From positions 62,001-126,000 of IMG/VR virus record IMGVR_UViG_3300028392_001993: 64,000 nucleotides of DNA; one strand, written 5' to 3'. This document shows positions 59,754-64,000 of the stretch, in pieces (the stretch's first letter is position 1; each line of letters opens with the position of its first letter). A model generated the notes under the pieces. It worked only from the letters and a program-made list of their open reading frames with translations. It made no database searches and was not told where the DNA came from. The translations under genes and the position numbers were made by a program. The DNA comes from a virus.

Positions 59754-62700
59754 TAAACTACTCCGCTACCAGGTGCGGTACGCAAGTTGGTACTGGTCAA
59801 TGCTTCAATAACTTCAATGTTGTTGATTGTTGCACCATTTACAAATATTTCGTTTGGTGCTGAACGTATTTCATATAGATCACCAAAACTCTTTTGACTG
59901 TTGAGTGGTACCAAGACCACTGAACTGATAATTGTTCCAAGCTCTCTATGCAAGTAGGCTGCCAGTTCAGAGAAATAAAATGTGTCACCAAAGTTCCACT
60001 TGTCTATGCTAAAGTATGTGTTCATTGAGGCTACCACACTACTCTTGATCTCACTGGTACTGGCAGTGCTTCCTTGAGCACGAATCACTTTGATTGTGGC
60101 ACGTAATTCTTGTGAGGCTTTCTGGCCAAACAAAGGCTTGAATACTACCGAGTTCAAAATAATATTGTCGCTCAACATTTTGTAATTTTGCAAGCCTTGG
60201 TACTCGGTTGATAGTTCATCAATAGTGGGCACATCAGGTTCCATCACAGTACCTGTTGTGTCACGGATCCAGTTTTGATAGGCAGTATAATAGCTCAATG
60301 TCACAACATACAGGTCAATGATATTGGTAGTGCCTGGATCAATTCTGGCTGTCAGTGGAGCATTATGTCTATATTGGAAATATAAACTTTGACGCCCAGT
60401 TCTGGCAATCCATTCATTAGTGACATTGATCAAAGTTCTGGCACCAGTATAACTTACTGATAATTGGTAAAAGGCACTTTGCTCATAGGCATAAAATACT
60501 TGCCCTGGTGTCCAGGCGCTTTTTTGCAATTCAATTTCGTCGTATGTACCGTAGTCGCTGGTAACCAAGCCCGGCTCTACCAATAGGTAGCGTTGTAGGT
60601 TGTCGAAGTCCACCGTCTTTTGTAAGTACACGTACTTCTGTGTTGGGTTAGTAGTAGGCGCAACAATTTCACTAAAGAAATCTGGATTATCCGGCACACC
60701 ATCGTTGTCGTTATCACGGTAGCCTACTAACACCTGGAAGTCGTCAACATAGCCATCACTTTCCACCGGTTGTCCAGTAATAGTCATATAGATATCGCCT
60801 GGTAAATGGTCAGTGGAGTCAGGCCGGGTGTTCACTGCCAATACATTAATAAAGTCCTTGATCACCGTGCCTGTACGGCTGTCGTAAATTTGTCCATTGC
60901 TATAGTAGAAGAAACGTGTTTGGATAACTGATCCAAACGAGTATGCCAGGCCGCGGAAGGTAGTTGTGTAATTTTGATTTTGCACAACAAATTGTATTAA
61001 CCAACTTGCATCTAAGTTAGCGCCCGATGTGTTGCCGGCATACTGTTGACTCCAGGTACTATCTTGTGCCAAGTTAGTGCTAGAAATCAAATACCACGAA
61101 TATGGAGTACCAGTAATATCGCCGTTGTTGTCATAGCCCAAACCAAAGTTGCGATTTAACAAAATTTGTTCGGCAATACTTTGCTCTACCGATACCGGTA
61201 GATCTGTAACAAACAATGGAATAATTGTGTTAACTAATGCACCGGTAGGCACAAAATTATTAAGTGCAACAGGACCGGCGCCTGAAGTAAGATTGCCAAG
61301 ACCATTATTATATCCATTACCAACAATGCTGATTGGACTAGCCCAAATTTCTAACTTTTGATCTGCGGCAGTTGGAACACCTTGTTGTAGTTTATTGTTC
61401 TTGTCAAAGTAATAACCAGCAGGAGGAACAAACTTGATCAGGCTACCTACGGCCACATATTTGAATGCTGTGGTTGTGGTTGTACCCACTGGAATAGGCG
61501 AACCGGTAGGCCATTGAACAGAGTAAACATCATTTTTAAAGTATCCTGTGGTTTCGTTGGCCAGTGTGGTACTTTGTGTCCAGCTTGCACCAGGTACCCA
61601 GACGGTACCACCATATGTGGGCAAGGTAGTGGCTGTGACCCTGGGAAAGTTTTCATAGTAAAACTGCCGCATTGTAGTTGTTGCAATTGATGGCTGTACT
61701 TGATTAGTAACAAAGTCGGCTATCTCATTGCGGTTGGTCCACGAAAACAACACAGTAGGAAGGATATTCTGTTCCCATAATCCGCCGTCACTACCGAAAG
61801 TATTAGTTGAACTGTATTTGCCAGTATTATCAACCAAATCAAGATAACGACTTGTGCCAATACTAGCACGGTTGAGAGCTTTTGACTTAACAATAGAATT
61901 GTATTGTGTATATGGAAAAAGGTTGTAATCCTCGCCATTGACCATACGGTCTTGGGTGTAATATCTTGCAGGAGCACGTTGCTTAATAGCTTCAATTGGC
62001 TCACGTGCTTGGCTGTTACTTACTGGTTGAGTAATGCCACAAGTAAACGTTAGTGTTTCTAAGTTGCCAGAACGACTGATGTAACTGATTGGAATAGTCA
62101 CTGACTGCATTTCTTCAGGATTAATAATATATTGCAATCCGTTACTTGCGCGAACATACGCACGGAAAGTTCCTACTGGGATTTCTGAGAATACACCATC
62201 GCCGAACACCATGGTAATCTGATCGTTAGTGCGGCTTGTTACTGAATAGATAGGGCGCAGATCTGTGGCTGTTTGTTCTGCACCAGCTGAGTAAATGTTT
62301 TGAGTATACGCCCACTCTCGACTGACTGTGCCCACATTATCTAATTGAAACAACCAACGGTCTTCGTTGTTGACGCCTTCGATGTTGATGTTCACTGTGC
62401 GGTTGCTGACTTTTTCACTCAAATTAAAGTCTTGATTCTGTAGCACACCTTGCTTGAACATAAAGAAGTAACCGGTGTTGGCTGATTGAAAACCCAGGCT
62501 ATCGTTACGGAACAAGATATTGAATGGCACATTTGCTTGTGGTGGCGGCTCATACAAATATGTTTCGCCTGCTGACGTAGATGTCATTGCTTCAAAGGGC
62601 ATGTTCACGCCGTCAACAGTAGCAGTATAAGGCACCACTGGCAAGTATCCAGGCACTAGATTAATGCCGTATTCACTGGTAACTACACCTAATAAAGTTT

Positions 62701-63229
62701 GTTTGTTACCTGGTCGACCAACTTTTTGTGTATCAACTAAACTGGCGTTGATGACTGCTGTAAATTGTTCTTGCCAATCTGGATTGGTCTGATCTGCCCA
62801 GTTGATTGTGTAATTTGCTAAATTTACACCTTGATAGTCTACTACATTTTCTGTGGTTTGAACTGAAAATACTTTGAGCAATCCCTGTGCGGCAATATTG
62901 CGCTTGGCAGTGTAACTAACCAAGTTTGCTAAACGAACTACTGAGTCACGGCGCTCGGCTGTGTCCATGTAGTTTTCACGAGTGTTTAGATCTGTGCGGA
63001 AGGCCAGTGCCTGTCCCATGAACGCAATAACATCCAAGAGAGCAATGTATTCAGATGATTCAATATAGTCATTGAATGTTTCTGGATAATACAAGCGCAG
63101 GTAATCAACAAAACTTTTGCGCAGAGTTTCAAAATCATAACTTTGAAAGTCTGCTTCGCGATAGGTTTGATAGATTTGTTTCCAATCTTGTACACCAAAT
63201 ATCGCTGTTTGTCTAGTTGTTTTTGCCAT
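59753..63229 (-). CDS. Baseplate wedge protein, T4 gp6-like
   Basis: 1,158 residues, well above T4 gp6 (about 660). The N-terminal region (DFETLRKSFVDYLRLYYPETFNDYIESS..., ALAFRTDLNTRENYMDTAERRDSVVRLA) has the conserved pattern of gp6/Baseplate_J-type wedge proteins, and GEDYNLFPYTQYNSIVKSKA continues it. gp6 dimers form the inner ring of the baseplate. A late box (63249-63256) and AGAGG precede ATG 63229. The C-terminal extension is typical of large marine T4-like phages, to my knowledge. Confidence 0.9.
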   Translation of the reverse strand: MAKTTRQTAIFGVQDWKQIYQTYREADFQSYDFETLRKSFVDYLRLYYPETFNDYIESSEYIALLDVIAFMGQALAFRTDLNTRENYMDTAERRDSVVRLANLVSYTAKRNIAAQGLLKVFSVQTTENVVDYQGVNLANYTINWADQTNPDWQEQFTAVINASLVDTQKVGRPGNKQTLLGVVTSEYGINLVPGYLPVVPYTATVDGVNMPFEAMTSTSAGETYLYEPPPQANVPFNILFRNDSLGFQSANTGYFFMFKQGVLQNQDFNLSEKVSNRTVNINIEGVNNEDRWLFQLDNVGTVSREWAYTQNIYSAGAEQTATDLRPIYSVTSRTNDQITMVFGDGVFSEIPVGTFRAYVRASNGLQYIINPEEMQSVTIPISYISRSGNLETLTFTCGITQPVSNSQAREPIEAIKQRAPARYYTQDRMVNGEDYNLFPYTQYNSIVKSKALNRASIGTSRYLDLVDNTGKYSSTNTFGSDGGLWEQNILPTVLFSWTNRNEIADFVTNQVQPSIATTTMRQFYYENFPRVTATTLPTYGGTVWVPGASWTQSTTLANETTGYFKNDVYSVQWPTGSPIPVGTTTTTAFKYVAVGSLIKFVPPAGYYFDKNNKLQQGVPTAADQKLEIWASPISIVGNGYNNGLGNLTSGAGPVALNNFVPTGALVNTIIPLFVTDLPVSVEQSIAEQILLNRNFGLGYDNNGDITGTPYSWYLISSTNLAQDSTWSQQYAGNTSGANLDASWLIQFVVQNQNYTTTFRGLAYSFGSVIQTRFFYYSNGQIYDSRTGTVIKDFINVLAVNTRPDSTDHLPGDIYMTITGQPVESDGYVDDFQVLVGYRDNDNDGVPDNPDFFSEIVAPTTNPTQKYVYLQKTVDFDNLQRYLLVEPGLVTSDYGTYDEIELQKSAWTPGQVFYAYEQSAFYQLSVSYTGARTLINVTNEWIARTGRQSLYFQYRHNAPLTARIDPGTTNIIDLYVVTLSYYTAYQNWIRDTTGTVMEPDVPTIDELSTEYQGLQNYKMLSDNIILNSVVFKPLFGQKASQELRATIKVIRAQGSTASTSEIKSSVVASMNTYFSIDKWNFGDTFYFSELAAYLHRELGTIISSVVLVPLNSQKSFGDLYEIRSAPNEIFVNGATINNIEVIEALTSTNLRTAPGSGVV

Positions 63230-63248
63230 TATACTGAGCCTCTTCTTT

Positions 63249-63256
63249 TATTTATG
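63249..63256 (-). promoter_or_regulatory. T4-like late promoter box for gp6-like gene
   Basis: The minus strand reads CATAAATA, matching NATAAATA, 19 bases before ATG 63229. Confidence 0.65.
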
Positions 63257-63276
63257 GGATTCAAAAACCGCTCAGT

Positions 63277-63654
63277 TTATACGTATGATGCCGAACGTTG
63301 CTGTAAGTCAAAGAAAATACTTAAACGTTGAGCATTGTCACTGGGTATTACTTGTAATTCAAGTTCAATTAGTATGCCATTCTCTTGTGGGAACACCTGG
63401 GTATCACTGATATAGATGCGTGGATCGCCGCCGGCTACCCGTTGTACTTCAGTTATGATAGAATTTTGTAGTTCTTCCAATTGGTTCTCAAACAAGAAGT
63501 CCCATAGCACAGTACCGTATGCAGGACGTCCTGGCAATTGGCCTTGACGTATGTTAAAGGCATTTAGCAGGTCGCGTTTGATCAAGGCAAAGTCCGTGAG
63601 TGTGAACTTTTTGTATTGATTTTGTGTGTTAAATCCAATGAATGTTTGTGCCAT
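63277..63654 (-). CDS. Baseplate wedge protein, T4 gp25-like
   Basis: 125 residues, close to T4 gp25 (132). The GPW/gp25 pattern is visible: DFALIKRDLLNAFNIRQGQL, then PGRPAYGTVLWDFLFE and a C-terminal EVQRVAGGDPRI segment. The protein connects the inner baseplate wedge to the tail tube-sheath junction in T4. It lies directly upstream of gp6, the gp25-gp6 order known from T4-like genomes. A late box lies 5 bases before its ATG. Confidence 0.93.
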   Translation of the reverse strand: MAQTFIGFNTQNQYKKFTLTDFALIKRDLLNAFNIRQGQLPGRPAYGTVLWDFLFENQLEELQNSIITEVQRVAGGDPRIYISDTQVFPQENGILIELELQVIPSDNAQRLSIFFDLQQRSASYV

Positions 63655-63659
63655 AATGA

Positions 63660-63667
63660 TATTTATG
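63660..63667 (-). promoter_or_regulatory. T4-like late promoter box for gp25-like gene
   Basis: The minus strand reads CATAAATA. Only 5 bases separate it from ATG 63654, so the RNA start would fall on or near the start codon. Confidence 0.55.
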
Positions 63668-63672
63668 GGTGC

Positions 63673-64000
63673 TTAACCAGCGGTATATTTGGGAATAGGT
63701 ATTTTTGGATCGCCAACAATTCTGGTAACAGCCGCATCTAGTGTGGCACGATTCACTGTGTCAATCTTGGGAATAGGAACGTCTTGTTCTTTGAATATTG
63801 TAGGGATTTTGTCAGCAACCAAGTTTACTGCGTATGCACCATCACGAACAGCACTAGAGAATGCTGATTGTATTGCACCTGTTGCATCACCTGGTATGGG
63901 TAATCCTTTAGCAAATGCTTCTGCACTGGGCAAACTTTTGGCCGCATTCAATGCCATGCCTGCAATGCCTTGGCTTGATAAACCGGCTACAGGAATACCC
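63673..64000 (-). CDS. C-terminal part of a probable virion protein (runs off the window)
   Basis: The frame is open from the right edge to its stop at 63673-63675, giving 108 visible residues; an internal ATG at 63957 need not be the real start because the frame continues upstream (GIPVAGLSSQGIAGMALN). The visible part is rich in Ala, Pro and Ile (SLPSAEAFAKGLPIPGDA). No family is recognised. Position upstream of gp25 suggests a baseplate component. Confidence 0.65.
   Translation of the reverse strand, partial: GIPVAGLSSQGIAGMALNAAKSLPSAEAFAKGLPIPGDATGAIQSAFSSAVRDGAYAVNLVADKIPTIFKEQDVPIPKIDTVNRATLDAAVTRIVGDPKIPIPKYTAG

Noticed and set aside
1-64000. Integrated prophage or bacterial chromosome segment
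   Set aside because: No integrase, attachment-site repeat, rRNA or bacterial housekeeping run is seen; baseplate genes, small coupled genes and late boxes suit a large lytic-type phage.

Overview
The window reads as part of the genome of a large T4-related myovirus (jumbo-phage style), not a bacterial chromosome. The right end carries T4-type baseplate genes (gp25-like and gp6-like), a giant 4,770-residue virion protein and fibre-like proteins. The left part has a phage tRNA cluster, many tiny overlapping genes, ThyX, a MoxR/VWA pair and a GIY-YIG-like homing endonuclease. No integrase, CRISPR array or rRNA is visible. The host cannot be named, but the early-type promoters are bacterial sigma70 in style (TTGACC-N17-TATAAT).

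Layout. 1-560: end of an unknown gene, then tRNA-Gly, a probable structured RNA, tRNA-Thr and tRNA-Arg. 488-1624 (minus): a radical SAM gene whose 3' end runs antisense into tRNA-Arg. 1.7-12.3 kb (plus): accessory and early-type genes, several behind their own copy of one promoter cassette: rubrerythrin plus separate rubredoxin, an RNA polymerase omega-like subunit, metallophosphoesterase, 2-oxoglutarate oxygenase, MoxR ATPase, metallopeptidase/VWA protein, a run of small phage genes and ThyX. 12.3-12.9 kb: homing endonuclease on the minus strand. 13.0-15.3 kb: NAD-sugar epimerase and DegT-type aminotransferase. 15.3-17.7 kb (minus): a 798-residue Trp/Tyr-rich repeat protein with a glycosyltransferase-like end. 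17.7-22.0 kb (plus): two glycosyltransferase-like proteins, an amidinotransferase and a radical SAM protein. 22.0-41.9 kb (minus): about 22 tightly packed genes including seven radical SAM enzymes, an O-carbamoyltransferase, sulfotransferase-like and SGNH-like proteins, and several glycosyltransferases. 41.9-64 kb (minus): virion genes.

How the genes may work together. The 13-42 kb block combines sugar-nucleotide chemistry (epimerase, aminotransferase), group transfer (amidino, carbamoyl, probably sulfuryl), glycosyl transfer (at least three GT-A-like proteins and four members of a TEK-motif family) and nine radical SAM enzymes window-wide. It lies next to Thr/Ser/Asn-rich fibre genes. I infer a phage pathway that builds an elaborate glycan or guanidino/carbamoyl-sugar-like product, perhaps to decorate virion fibres or the host surface. 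The substrate is not shown by the sequence. Two transcription classes are visible: sigma70-like promoters on the left, and T4-like late boxes (TATAAATA or CATAAATA) in front of baseplate and fibre genes and the homing endonuclease.

Limits: all identities come from reading motifs by eye; no database search was possible.
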